The notes: a model not told the origin generated them from the sequence alone. DNA of 64,000 nt from Tolypeutes matacus (GCA_026826555.1 JAKSZT010037198.1:8168381-8232380), one strand, 5' to 3'; shown: positions 34,376-45,104, numbered from the stretch's first letter. A program made the numbers and translations.

Positions 34376-34500
34376 AAAGTTCTGTGAGAGAGATAGGATA
34401 TACATTATTATTCTTCTATAGTGAATGAGAAAATTAAAGAGTCTAAAGATCTGTGAAGGCTCTGAGATTTTATCCTACTTGTAAGATAACAAGTTAGCCT
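34376..34500 (-). repeat. MIR fragment
   Basis: 'tacattattattcttctat', 'gtgaatgagaaaattaaag' and 'caagttagcctg' follow the reverse MIR core order ('..attattatccccattttacagatgaggaaactgagg..'). Diverged. Confidence 0.5.
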
Positions 34501-35099
34501 GTAACCTCTTCATGGATGCTGGCGGAAACAAAACTCCTGGTCAGAGACAGAAGACTTTACTATTCACAGCACAGCAAACAGCATGAGCATCATGTTTGGC
34601 TCCAGTTCCATGATCTCTAAGACCCATGGTGGGGGGATACAGATGGGCCTAGATGGATGCTAAACATGTTGGCATGTTACAGGAGAGGAATTTACCACCT
34701 TTGTAGTGAGTGGTAAGCAAACCCGCTCTTTGTCTGGGTGGAGATGTTATTTTATCCTTCAAAGTTGCTTGCTACAAACATAATTCTGAGAAATGGCCCT
34801 GATGAAGTGTGGTATATCTTCTTGACATAGCCACCAAAATGTGCAGGGATGTTCAGGGCTCATGGGGATTGCCTCTCCCAACAGGGCTAGGATTAGTTAA
34901 ATGGCATTATCATGATTACCAGGTGTAATCATGATTACTAGTAAATGGCAGAACGGAGGCTCAAATCCAGGTTTTATGATGTTTGGTTCTAGTTCTTTTT
35001 CATTAAGGCTAATGCTAAAACTAATGTTAAACTAATGCTAATACCAAAATGAATACTAAATCCTAGTATTTATACCAATGCCAATACCAATACCAGTAC
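34501..35099. other. Unassigned sequence with local duplications
   Basis: The palindrome 'taatcatgatta' (34926-34937) and a near-copy just before it sit in a short direct repeat. From about 35010 to 35107, degenerate 'aatacc'/'actaatgctaa' units form an imperfect tandem array that runs into the following MIR. Confidence 0.45.
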
Positions 35100-35305
35100 C
35101 AATACTAATTTATTGAGCATCTATCCTGTGCCAGAGATTGTGGTAGCAGATTTATATATATTACTGTTAAATCTTGTCACAATGCTGCTAAGTAAGTACC
35201 ATATTCTCCTTTAAAAAACTTTAGGACTAATTAACTATATTTATTATGTTCACATAGCTAGAAGATAGTGGACTCCAAAGCCCATCCTGTTATCAGAACC
35301 CTAAA
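35100..35305 (-). repeat. MIR fragment
   Basis: 'tttattgagcatctatcct', 'gtgccagagattgtggtag', 'cttgtcacaatgctgctaa' and 'gttcacatagctagaagat' follow the reverse MIR/MIRb order. Diverged but nearly full length. Confidence 0.65.
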
Positions 35306-35623
35306 TTGTCTCTTGTGTGGATATAATTTTAGAAGTACCAGAAATACTCTGTATCTCAAACTATCTCTGTTACAACCTGTTAATACTTGAAATCCTCACT
35401 GTTATAAATTTGTCTTTTGAATCAAGAATCTTGTTAAAATTCCAATATACTTTAGAAGGGGTGACAATGTTACATCAATCATTTCATATTTTAGAATGAA
35501 TCAGTTGAAACAGTTCTTTCATGCTTGTAGGTATCGATGGAGTAGAGGGCAGAAAGGATATGAGAATAGTAGGTGCTGTTGTGGCAAGAGAAGGGCTACA
35601 ACAAAGAGAGAGGTTAAGAATTG
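35306..35623. other. No feature recognised
   Basis: Unassigned sequence up to the target duplication of the chimeric SINE. Confidence 0.4.
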
Positions 35624-35916
35624 AAAGAAGGTTGGGCGGAGTGGGTGTAGCTCAGGGGTTCTATCCCAGGTACCTCCCCCCAAAAAAAGAAAAGCCTAAA
35701 CCTTTGAGCCCTGAACCTTGCAGGCAACACCTACTCTCCTGTTCATCAGATGCACCCAGGACAACTAATAAAAGGATGATGATGGACAATGCCCATCCCA
35801 AAAAATAGAGATTATCTACAACTGCAAGCAAGTCAGTTCCATCTGCCCTATGGGATCTAAGCCGCCCCTCAATTGGAGGAAAGTGTGGGCATCACCATCC
35901 CAAAAGAAGGTTGGGC
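35624..35916 (+). mobile_element. Chimeric retroposon: SINE head fused to L1 3' UTR piece
   Basis: A 14-bp direct repeat 'aaagaaggttgggc' flanks the insert (35624-35637 and 35903-35916). The insert starts with a tRNA-Ala-like SINE head ('ggagtgggtgtagctcagg'), which has lost about 35 nt between its A and B boxes. An A-rich linker (35683-35701) follows, then about 195 nt (35702-35902) homologous to 14173-14375 of the L1-beta 3' UTR. Shared landmarks are 'ttgagccctga', 'gatgatgatggacaatgcc' and 'ctgccctatggg'. There is no real poly-A at the right end. One TSD pair for the whole means one integration event. Confidence 0.8.
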
Positions 35917-36064
35917 TAGAAATAGAAACATTGTCCACCTCGCTGTATTGTCGCATGGCTTGTGCTTCAATTTGTTGACCTTAATGGCTGAATATTGAAC
36001 ATAAAGAAGTCACAACGGAATATCTGAATCTGGCTGCTTCAAGTCGATGTCCTCATGTAGAGGC
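35917..36064. other. No feature recognised
   Basis: Short unassigned interval. Confidence 0.4.
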
Positions 36065-36305
36065 AGTGCTGTACATGGGTGTGAGCTTTGAGGCAGATGG
36101 TCTGGGTTCATTCCTAACTCATATATTTATCATGTATGTGATCTTGGATATTTTACTAAATTCTGTACCTCTGTTTCTCCATTTGTGAAATCAGGATAAT
36201 AATAGGATTGTTATGAAGTTTAATAACTTAAAACATTTAAGGCATTTAGAAGAAAACCTGACATTTAGTAAGCACTTAATAAATATAAATTACTATTATT
36301 ATATG
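36065..36305 (+). repeat. MIR, nearly full length
   Basis: MIR order is clear: 'ggtgtgagctttgaggcag', 'tatgtgatcttggatattt', 'ctgtttctccatttgtgaa', 'ataataataggattgttat', 'agtaagcacttaataaata'. Confidence 0.75.
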
Positions 36306-36574
36306 TTTTATTTAGGCCACCTATGGGACTTTTTGAAATGGGAGATAAAATATAAAATAAGACTATTTTAAAAACATAGCCTCCTTTATTAATTTATTAT
36401 AATGTAATGTTAATAGTGCCTTCTGCTTTTATGATTTTTAACTTACATGAAATTCCAGAAATAACTGAGAAGTGCTCAATTAGGTTCAATAGATTATAAT
36501 ACTATTTACATAAAAATGATTATTTCCTGAACAAATTATAACCAATTTAAAAATAAAACTCACTGTAATTTTTT

Positions 36575-36720
36575 TAGTTACAAAAGCAATTACTTTATTG
36601 ATTTAACATTTGGGAAGTCCTATTTTGTATCAGCATTGTGCTGGTTTCTAAGGAAAATGCAGCTCCTCTACCAGGAGCCCACAGTCTATTAGAAAATATT
36701 GAGAGATAAACATATTAGTA
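36575..36720 (-). mobile_element. L2 3' end fragment
   Basis: 'tttattgatttaacatttg', 'gcattgtgctggtttctaa', 'aggagcccacagtctatta' and 'agagataaacat' give the reverse L2 3' end order. Confidence 0.65.
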
Positions 36721-37509
36721 TTTTTTAAAATAAGAAAATTAGAAGAGATACAAAAGCATAAAAAGGAAAGAAAAGTCACACATAATTCTACCTCCCATAA
36801 ATAATGCATTCATTGCAATTTTGTTTTTTTCTTCCAGTCTTTTTCTTATGTATTAACAAATTTGTTGTATACTGCTTTTTTCTTAATATTACATTGTATT
36901 CATTTACTCATAAAATCAAATAATTTTAGAAAACATGGTTTTAAAGACTGGTAGTATATCATATGCATATATCAAAGTTCATTTCATCAACAATCCCCTT
37001 GTTGTAAATTTAGTTTCTAGTTTTTCACTATTATAGCTAAAACTTTAAAACTTCTATATACATCTTTATATGACTCTCTAATTTTTTTCTATAGCACAAT
37101 AACTCCTTACAATATGTACAAATGATATATAAATATCAAGAAGGGGAATTATTACTTTAAAAGTTTTTTAATAGATGTTGCCAAAGTCTCTCAAGAAAGT
37201 TTGTACCAATTTACATGATTTGCTCTATTCTCAATGGTACTCATTTCATTTTATTTTTGCCGATTTTATAGGTAAAAATGATATTTCTTAGTTTTAATTT
37301 TCACTTATTTGGTCCCTAATCAGGGTGAATATTTTTTGGCCATTTGCATTTCAATTTGACTTATTTGAATAGAATTCAGGTTTCCATATCTTTTTTGGTC
37401 CTCTGAATTTCTTCTCTTGTGAATTTTCTGCTAATATTCATTGCCAATCTTTTTATTGCCATATTCATTTTCTTCTTACTGAAATTTAAGAGTTCTTTTT
37501 GTAGAATTG
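36721..37509 (-). mobile_element. Ancient L1M-type ORF2 end and 3' UTR
   Basis: Reverse order of an old L1M 3' region: 'cttccagtctttttctta', then 'ttgccaaagtctctcaaga', 'ggccatttgcatttcaatt' and 'ctcttgtgaattttctgct', which are remnants of the ORF2 C-terminal coding region. No open frame remains. Confidence 0.6.
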
Positions 37510-38970
37510 AATTTGTTTTAGTGGTTGCCCTAAGATTTATGATATACATATTTAACTAATAATAGTCTATTCCAAATGATATTATACTGCTTCACATGTA
37601 GTGTAAGGGTCCTACAACTGTGTATTCTCAATTCCTTTGTCCCATCCTTGGTGCTTTTGTCATATAATTTACTTTTTCATATTCTATAAACATCCAATGT
37701 ATTGCTGTTATTTTTTTTGTAATAGAGCAATTAAAAATAAGGAAAAGATTATTTAATTTTACCTACATTTATTCCATTTCCTGTACTCTTGTTTCTTTTT
37801 GTAGGTCCAATTTTCAGTCTGAAATCATATTATTTCTGCATAAAGAACTTGTTTTACATTTCTTGTAGAGTAGATCTCTGGCAATAAATTCTCTCAGGTT
37901 TTGTTTGTCTGAAAATTATTTGATTTTCCTTCATTTTTGAAAAATATTTTTACTAGGTATAGAATTCTATATTGATGGATTTTTCTTTCTCCTTTTTAAA
38001 GATGTCGCTCTATTGTCTTCTGGCTTGAATACTTCTGATGAGAAGTTTGCTGTAATTCTTTTCATTCATTTTTAGATTATGCTTCTTTTTATCTCTGGCA
38101 GTCTTAAAAACTTTCTCATTGTCGTTGTTTTAAGAGTTTGAATATGATATGTCTAGATTTTTTATGTGTATTTATTGTGCTTGGCATTCTCTGAACTTCT
38201 TCGACATGTTGCTTCATGCCTGTCATTAATTTTCGAAAAGCCTTGGCCATTGTTTCTTCAGATATTTTCTTCTGCCCCTTTATCTTTCTCTTCTCCTGGA
38301 ATATTTTCCCACTGTTTTTGGAGGTTCTGTTACTTAAAAAAAAATTTTCACTCTTTTTTTTCTCTTTGGGTTTCAGTTTGGGTAACTGCTATTGACTTTC
38401 TTCAAGTTTACTTGCTCTTTCCTCAGCCGTGTTGAATATTGATGAGCTGTTGAAGGCATTCTTTACCCCTGTTATGGCTTATTTATTTCTTGCATCTCTG
38501 ATGAAAATTACTCCTCTGATCTTGTATGTCTTTTACCTTTTCAGTTAGAACATCTAAGGTATTAATCAAAAATAGTTTGTCAAGGGGCCGAAGTCCCCCT
38601 CCATTGGGACAGCTTCTCAATAAACTTCCTGCCTCAAAAAAAAAAAAAAAAAGTTTGTCAAATAGCTCAAGCATCTGTGTTATATGCAAATGGTTCTGAT
38701 AATTGCTTTTCTCTTCTTAGTATGTTTTTATTTGCCTTTTCATATGTCGCATTTATTTTGTTTGGAGTTGACATCTTGTGAAGGAAAGTAGAGACTATAG
38801 TAAATCATTTTATTCCTGGTAAAGAACATGTGTTTCCCTCTATTTGTGTGTGGGTGTGTGTGTGGGTGTGCATGTGTGCCCGCCGGAGCTAGATTAGTTT
38901 CCTTAGAAGTTGTGCTGTGTTTGAAATTTGTTCCTACTGTGTTTATGCCCAATGTACCACAGTCTTCAAA
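37510..38970 (-). mobile_element. HAL1/L1M-type ORF1 region
   Basis: 'ttagtggttgccctaagat', 'tagagtagatctctggcaa', 'ttgtcttctggcttgaata', 'tctgatgagaagtttgctg' and 'ggccattgtttcttcagat' follow the reverse order of the ORF1 region of HAL1/old L1M elements. It directly follows an L1 3' end without the RT or endonuclease, as also seen at 8960-10772. A retrocopy is inserted at 38584-38651 and a (GT)n tract lies at about 38841-38876. Confidence 0.5.
38574..38661 (+). mobile_element. Very short polyadenylated retrocopy with TSD
   Basis: The 10-bp direct repeat 'agtttgtcaa' (38574-38583 and 38652-38661) encloses a 52-nt body (38584-38635) and 16 A. The body ends 'ctcaataaacttcctgcctc', with an 'aataaa' signal 15 nt before the tail, so it is the 3' end of a polyadenylated RNA. 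The source RNA is not identified. The perfect TSD and pure tail mean it is young. Confidence 0.85.
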
Positions 38971-39752
38971 ATTCTGTAGAGATTCCTTATGTGTAGTGTG
39001 GGAACTGGTTTACCAGAGCACTGCCTGTTATATTCCGAATTCAAGTCCTTCTTTTATTCAAAGTTTGTTAGCTTGGTAGTGAGGGTGCAGTCTCTATTCT
39101 GATTAAACCTCAGTTTTAGGAATGTAATATATCTCTGTAGTCTCAGGGGGTGTTTCCTTTTTATTTCTATTGCCCATATTCCAGCTATATTTGTGGGCTC
39201 AGCCAGAGACTGGCTTTTCCCCAGTCTCTTACCCGTGCTGCATTAAGTATTCACAAATGGGCAGTAGTGCTTGGTCCCTCCCCCCATCAATGATCTTATT
39301 CAGAAGTGGAGACAGGGGAGAAGGATCTGGGCAGTTTCTTGTCCCTCCTGCTGGCTGTGGTACCCCTTCTGCAGGTCTGAACACGAAGGGCTTGGCCTCT
39401 TTCCGGTCTGTTCTGTGGGCACTTGGTGGCTTTTGTGGAGAAAGAGCCTACAAGACCTCTGCAATTTCAGCACCTGCTCCCCACCAGGGGAATCGCACTG
39501 TCCTGCCTATTCCACTTGGCCCTCTTTTATTCGTCAACTGTTCTGGGTGAACTCTTCTACCAGGGTCTGGTTGCTTTCCCCCAGGCGAGCATGTGCTCCT
39601 GTTTCTTTTCTTCTTGCGGACAACACTTCTTTGATTTGGGGCCGATTGGGCTGGCTTCTGCAATCTCAGTTCTCAGATAGTTTTGCAAATAGTCCTGAAT
39701 TTGAAGGAGGGACACTCCTTCCAGACCTCTAAATCTTGGGGTAGAAGCTGGA
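38971..39752 (-). mobile_element. Probable L1/HAL1 5' UTR-like GC-richer segment
   Basis: The GC content rises and stays high up to the 3' end of the next L1. Position directly upstream (in minus-strand sense) of the HAL1-like ORF1 region suggests a 5' UTR. Overlapping open frames (39170-39550, 39271-39732 plus; 39448-39663 minus) exist in several frames at once, as expected from base composition. I cannot exclude unrelated unique sequence. Confidence 0.35.
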
Positions 39753-40226
39753 ATTTGCATAGATTTTTTTTTTTCTTTATTAGAGAAGCTGGGGGTTTAC
39801 AGAATAATCATGCATAAAACATATGATTCCCATATATCACCCTATTATTAACACCTTGCATTGGTGTGAATATCTGTTAAAACTGATGATACCACATTTT
39901 TATAATTGTACTATTAACTATAGTCCATGGTTTAACTTACGGCTCACTGTATAGTGTAATTCCATGGATTTTTAAATAATTTTTATTCTGTTACCATATA
40001 TACAATCTAACAATTCCCCCTTTTAATCACATCCAGATATATATTTCAGTGCTGTAAATTGCATTCATAATATTGTGCTACCATCACATTATAAAAACAT
40101 TTCTATTATTCAAAATGGAAGCTCTGTGCATTTTGAACATTAACTTCCTATTCCCTATCTCCACCCCATCCCCTAATAAGCTATATTCTAGATTCTGACT
40201 CTATGGGTGTGCTTATTCAAATTATT

Positions 40227-42300
40227 TCAAATCAATGAGATCATACAATATTTGTCCTTTTGTGTATTGCTTATTTCACTCAACATAATGTCTTCAAGTT
40301 TCATCCATGCTTTTGCATGTGTCAGGACTTCATTCCCTTTTATGGCTGAATAATATTCCATTGTATGTATATACCACGTTTTCCTTATCCATTCATCAGT
40401 TGATGGACACGTGGGTTGTTTCATCTTTTGGCAATTGTGAATAATTTTTTAATTGCTATGTCATGGTAGTTCTATTGTTAGTTTCTGAAGAACCACCAAA
40501 ACTGTCTTCCAGCGGTTTCACCATTTTGAATTTCCACCAGCAATGAATGAGTTCCTGTTTCTACATATCCCTTCCAACGCTTGTTTCTCTCTCTCTCTCT
40601 TTTTTTTTTAATAGTGGCCTTCTAGTGGGTGTGAAATAGTATATCCTTATGGTTTTGATTTGCATTTCTCCAATGGCTAATATTGTTGAACATCTTTTCA
40701 TGTGCTTTTTGGCCATTTGTATATCTTCTGTGGAAATGTCTATTCATATCTTTTGATATGAATTGTTTAAAATGGTTTTAAAACAACTCATTTTTAAAAC
40801 TGTGTTTTTGTCTTTTGTTGTTGAGTTGAAGGATTTCTTTATATATTCTGGCTATTAAATCCTTATTGGGTATTTCCAAATATTTTCTCTCATTGTGAAG
40901 GCTATTTTTTTACTTTCACAAAAAAGTCTTTTGATGTAAAAAAATTTTAAAGTTTGATGAGGTCCCAATTATCTATTTTTTCTTTCGTTACATATGGTTT
41001 GGGTATGAAGTCTAAGAAACCATTGCCTAACACAAGATCCTGAAGATGCTTCCCTACATTTGGAAGATTGATAGTTCTATCTGTAATATTTAGGTCTTTG
41101 ATCCATTTTGAGTTAATTTTTGTATATGGTGTAAGGTAAGATCCTCCTTTTTCTTGCAAATGGAGATCCAGTTTTCCTAGTGTCATTTGTTGAAGACACA
41201 GTTCTTTCCCAATTGAGTGGTCTTTTCCACCATGTAAAAATCATTTGGCTAGAAAGGTGAGGGTTGATTTCTGAGCTCTCAATTTGATTCCATTGGTCTA
41301 TATGTCTGCCCTTGTGCCTGTACCATGCTATTTTGATTACTGTGGCCATGCAATAAGTTCTAAGATTGGGAAGTGCAAGTCCTCCATCTTCATTATTCCT
41401 TTTCAAGATAGCTTAGTGATTTGGGGCCCCTTATCCTTCCATATAAATGTGATGATTTGCTTTTCTGTAAAGAAGGTTGTTGGAATTTTGATTGGGATTG
41501 CATTGAATTTGTAAATTGCTTTGGGTAATATTGACATCGTAATGATATTTATTCTTCCAATCCATGAACAGAATGTCCTTCCAATTATTTAGGTCTTCTT
41601 TGATTTCTTTTAGCAATGTTTTGTAGTTTTCTATGTACAAGTCCTTTACATACTTGGTTAGGTTTATGGCTAGATATTTGATTCTTTTAGTTGCTGTTGT
41701 AAATGGAATTTTTTCTTGATTTCTTCTTCTGGTTGTTCATTGCTTGTGTATATAAACACTGTTGATTTTTGGGTGTTGTCCTGTACCCCACCACCTTACT
41801 GAATTAATTTATTAATCCAGGAGTTTTGTTCTGGGTTTTTGAGGATTTTATGTACATAGGATCATGTCATGTGAGGATAGGGATAGTTTTAGTTCTTCCT
41901 TTCCAATTTGAATGCCTTTTATTTCTTTTTCTTGCCTAATTGCTCTGGTAAGAATTTCCAGTACAATGTTGAATAACAGTGGTGACAGTGGGCATCCTTG
42001 TCTTGTTCCTGATCTTAGAGGGAACGCTTTCAGTGTTTGACCATTAAGTGTGATGTTAGCTGTGGGCTTTTTATATATACCCTTTATCATGTTAAGGAAG
42101 TTTCCTTCTATTCCAGTTTTCAGAGTGTTGTATCGATGTTAAATGCCTTTTCTGCATCAATTGAGATTATTGTTTTTTTTCCCTTCATTGTGTTAATGTG
42201 GTATATTACATTAATTGATTTTCTTATGTTAAACCAATTTTGCATACCTGGGATACATACCGCTTGATCATAGTGTATAATTCCTTTAATATGCTGTTGG
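40227..42300 (-). pseudogene. L1 ORF2 RT to C-terminus, inactive
   Basis: Minus-strand fragments encode L1 ORF2p. Examples are '[18 protein letters not shown]' in the RT core (41848-42090), 'RWIKDLN'-type sequence near 41090 and the C-terminal 'IHTMEYYSAI' near 40350. At the RT catalytic box the frame reads '[10 protein letters not shown]' instead of the expected F-A-D-D form, so the first catalytic aspartate is lost. Frameshifts separate the blocks. The element is dead. Confidence 0.85.
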
Positions 42301-42315
42301 ATTTGGTTTGCTAGG

Positions 42316-42345
42316 TCCCTCCCCTCCCCTCCCCTCCCCTCCCCT
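42316..42345. repeat. (CCCCT)n simple repeat at gap edge
   Basis: 'ccctcccctcccctcccct' repeats run straight into the N gap. Such a tract is a common cause of an assembly break. Confidence 0.9.
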
Positions 42346-42745
42346 NNNNNNNNNNNNNNNNNNNNNNNNNNNNNNNNNNNNNNNNNNNNNNNNNNNNNNN
42401 NNNNNNNNNNNNNNNNNNNNNNNNNNNNNNNNNNNNNNNNNNNNNNNNNNNNNNNNNNNNNNNNNNNNNNNNNNNNNNNNNNNNNNNNNNNNNNNNNNNN
42501 NNNNNNNNNNNNNNNNNNNNNNNNNNNNNNNNNNNNNNNNNNNNNNNNNNNNNNNNNNNNNNNNNNNNNNNNNNNNNNNNNNNNNNNNNNNNNNNNNNNN
42601 NNNNNNNNNNNNNNNNNNNNNNNNNNNNNNNNNNNNNNNNNNNNNNNNNNNNNNNNNNNNNNNNNNNNNNNNNNNNNNNNNNNNNNNNNNNNNNNNNNNN
42701 NNNNNNNNNNNNNNNNNNNNNNNNNNNNNNNNNNNNNNNNNNNNN
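42346..42745. other. Assembly gap (400 N)
   Basis: Exactly 400 N inside L1-C. The L1 parts on the two sides (RT on the left, ORF1 on the right) are normally separated by about 2 kb, so the gap is either undersized or the L1 has a deletion here. Confidence 1.
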
Positions 42746-43047
42746 TCCCAGAGATGTCTTAGGTTATTTGTGCTTTTAATAATTCTTTTTTCTTTCTGCT
42801 CCTCAGCCTGACTCACTTTGAATGTCTTGTCTTTGAGGTCACTGATTCTTTCTTCTGCCAGCTCCAATCTGCTGTTGAAACCTGCCTGGGAATCTTTCAT
42901 TTCAGTTATTGTGGTCTTCAACTCCAGTAGTTCTGTTTGGTTCCTTTAAAAAATCTCTATCTCTTTACAATACTCTCAAATTGCTCATTTATTGTTTCCT
43001 GATATTTAGTTCTTACTCTGTGTTTTCTTTCATTTCCTTGAACTTTT
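42746..43047 (-). pseudogene. L1 ORF1 N-terminal coiled-coil fragment
   Basis: The minus strand encodes 'MKDSQAGFNSRLELAEER' and 'ISDLKDKTFKVSQAEEQ', with heptad-like spacing typical of the L1 ORF1p coiled coil. It is cut by the gap on one side and by a stop upstream. The part towards 43047 is frameshifted. Confidence 0.75.
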
Positions 43048-43150
43048 TTTTTTTTTTTTTTGAGGTACTGGTGGGCCGGGGATTACATCTAGAACCTCAT
43101 ATGTGGGAAGCTGGTGTTTAACCACTGAGCCACATTGGCTTCCCTGAATT
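43040..43150 (-). mobile_element. tRNA-Ala-derived SINE monomer
   Basis: A T-run (43047-43062) and a body (43063-43145) read on the plus strand 'gaggtactggtgggccggg'...'cactgagccacattggctt'. Flanks 'ttccttgaa' and 'ttccctgaa' are a near-perfect 9-bp TSD. It lies between ORF1 and the 5' UTR of L1-C. Confidence 0.8.
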
Positions 43151-44227
43151 GGATTTATTACTTGTTTTGCTTATTGTTTTGTTTTTTCTTGTACTTTTTT
43201 GTTGCACACTGTACATTTTAATATTTTTAAATGTTAATGCTGGGATTTATTCCCTGAGATTACTGTTTCTTTCTTTTGTAACCAGCTCATGATAAGATAG
43301 AGATTTTCTTGAGCTTCAGCCCTCCTATCTGGAAGGTCTGCCCAAGTCAAATGCAGTGTGCAGGGTTTTCCCCATCTTTCTGGGCCTGTGTCTTGTTCTG
43401 GGCTTTTGATTGTTAGTTGTCTTAGAGTTTCCCTGTTTATAGGAATTTGGTTGTACCCTCTGTTTCCCAGGAGACAGACCTCCCTCTCTTGGGTGTTTGA
43501 AGCCAGCAAGCCTTTGCCTGAAACTGTCCACCTCCATAGTTTCTTATAGTCCTTTCATTGTTTCAAGCTGCTTTTGCCTGGAGGGCAAATTCTGGGGGGA
43601 GGAGATGCTGGAGAGGACTTTTCCAAGTCAGTCTTTCCTTGCTGAAACAGGGCCAGGGACCCATGAAGGGGCTGCAGACAGGCTCCAAAGTGACCTGGGG
43701 AGGGAATCAGGAAGGGTGCCAAGAGCTTCTTCCACAGCAACCCAAAGCTGAGCTTTCTTGGCCTGTTCCTATGTCTCCAGGTGCAGGCCTTCAACTAACT
43801 GTCCCCACAGCCCTGAGGAAGCATAGTGTCTTTTTTAGGTCTCCTTATCACAGGTTTTGTCCAGGGTGGGCTGAAACAATGGCCAACCTCAGAACCCAGC
43901 CTGCAGCCATCCGAAGGTGCTAATTGAAAGCCGTGATCAGTGATTGACTGTGCCCACCCTTGCTCTTAGGGAAGAGGATTTTTATGTCCCTTTCTGTCAC
44001 CAGCAAGCTAGTCAAGGGCTGGTCCAGGTGGTGACCTGCAGTGAGAGTGGGGGATGGGCTCTGGTAGCCACCATGTGGAGAGAGCAGTTTACTGTCTTTA
44101 CTGTAATTTATTAGCCTCTTCCTCCTGCTATTCCCTGGCTGCTGTACAGTGTTTGTCTGACCTCCAGAGTTTCAAAATAGCTGTTTAAGACAATTCCTAT
44201 CTGCTTAACCTGGCTTTTGATTTGCAT

Positions 44228-44446
44228 TGGGTTTTCTTTTTGAGGTACTAGGGGCTGGGGATTGAACCCAGAACCTTGTATGTGGAAGCCAGTGCTCAAC
44301 CAATGAGCTATATTGGGTCACCTGAGTTGTTTTTTTCTTTTGTTTTGCTTGTTGTTTGTTTGTTTTTTAGGAGGCTCAGAACTGAATCCAGAACCTCTCA
44401 TGTGGGAGCAGGTGCTCAACCTCTTGAGCCACATCCGCTCCCTGGC
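44228..44446 (-). mobile_element. Dimeric tRNA-Ala-derived SINE
   Basis: Two units (about 44242-44322 and 44370-44443) on the minus strand are separated by a 47-nt T-rich linker of the same kind as in the dimers at 3.4 and 50.3 kb. The left unit is more diverged. TSD is unclear ('gggtttt' near both ends). It sits at the 5' boundary of L1-C. Confidence 0.75.
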
Positions 44447-45104
44447 ACAGGGTTTTAAGAAGTGCTCTGAGTTGCTTACTACTATGTATGTTTATAAAGA
44501 ACCATCACAACCAGCAAACTCACTTAGCCAGCTCACTGGCATTGTAACTGATATAATAAAACAGAAGAAACACTCTGGCACTTTCTCTGTTAGAATGATT
44601 CTCACTCGAATACTGAAATGTGTTTAGGCCTAATGTCACAACTCTAAATTTCTAATTGTCTGCATCACAAGATCTTTATCAGTCCTCTAGTTCTTACACA
44701 ATAGTTTGAGCATTAATTTAAGTATCATTTTTAAGGAATGTATTATAACTCCTTTTTGACCCAATCCATTAAAAATATTTCTTTTGCCCTGTTATAATCT
44801 TCCCTCACTAATTTCTACAGACACTATTTGTTTAGAAAATGCTCCTAAGTCTTCAGTGCATGCCCAGATAACTGATATCAAGATTAAAAAAAATTGTGTT
44901 TATAATTTCTAAAGCAGTCATTGTCAAAAATCATGTGGGTGGCTTTGAGGGATACACACATAAGCACACACACATAGACACACAAAAATAATACGGTAGT
45001 TCTTTTAAAAGACTTGGAATATTTTGCCTATCTTGATATTCTGGAATATGTTCACACCAAGGATTTTTTTTTATGTGTGAATAATATATGCTTTATTTGA
45101 CTAG
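44447..45104. other. No feature recognised
   Basis: AT-rich sequence with a short CA-rich tract near 44955-44985; no repeat or coding signature otherwise. Confidence 0.4.

Larger units (their letters stand above)
39753..44227 (-). mobile_element. Long L1 (L1-C) with assembly gap
   Basis: On the minus strand: 5' UTR-like region (about 44219 to 43146, with a SINE at 43049-43145), ORF1 start (43047-42746), a gap, ORF2 RT to C-terminus (42300-40227), a 3' UTR of about 450 bp, and an A-tail (T-run 39764-39774). The string 'atttgcat' at 39753-39760 and 44220-44227 may be the target duplication. The endonuclease and first part of RT are missing or inside the gap. Its 3' UTR is unlike that of L1-alpha/L1-beta, so at least two L1 3' UTR lineages occur here. 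Confidence 0.7.

Noticed and set aside
39170..39732. Overlapping open frames of 126 and 153 codons, a possible exon
   Set aside because: Frames are open in several phases and on both strands at once, in a GC-rich patch next to an L1/HAL1-like element. Base composition explains this better than a gene.
42286..42921. 211-codon open frame
   Set aside because: Most of it is translated from the 400-N gap. Only the last part is real, and it is L1 ORF1.
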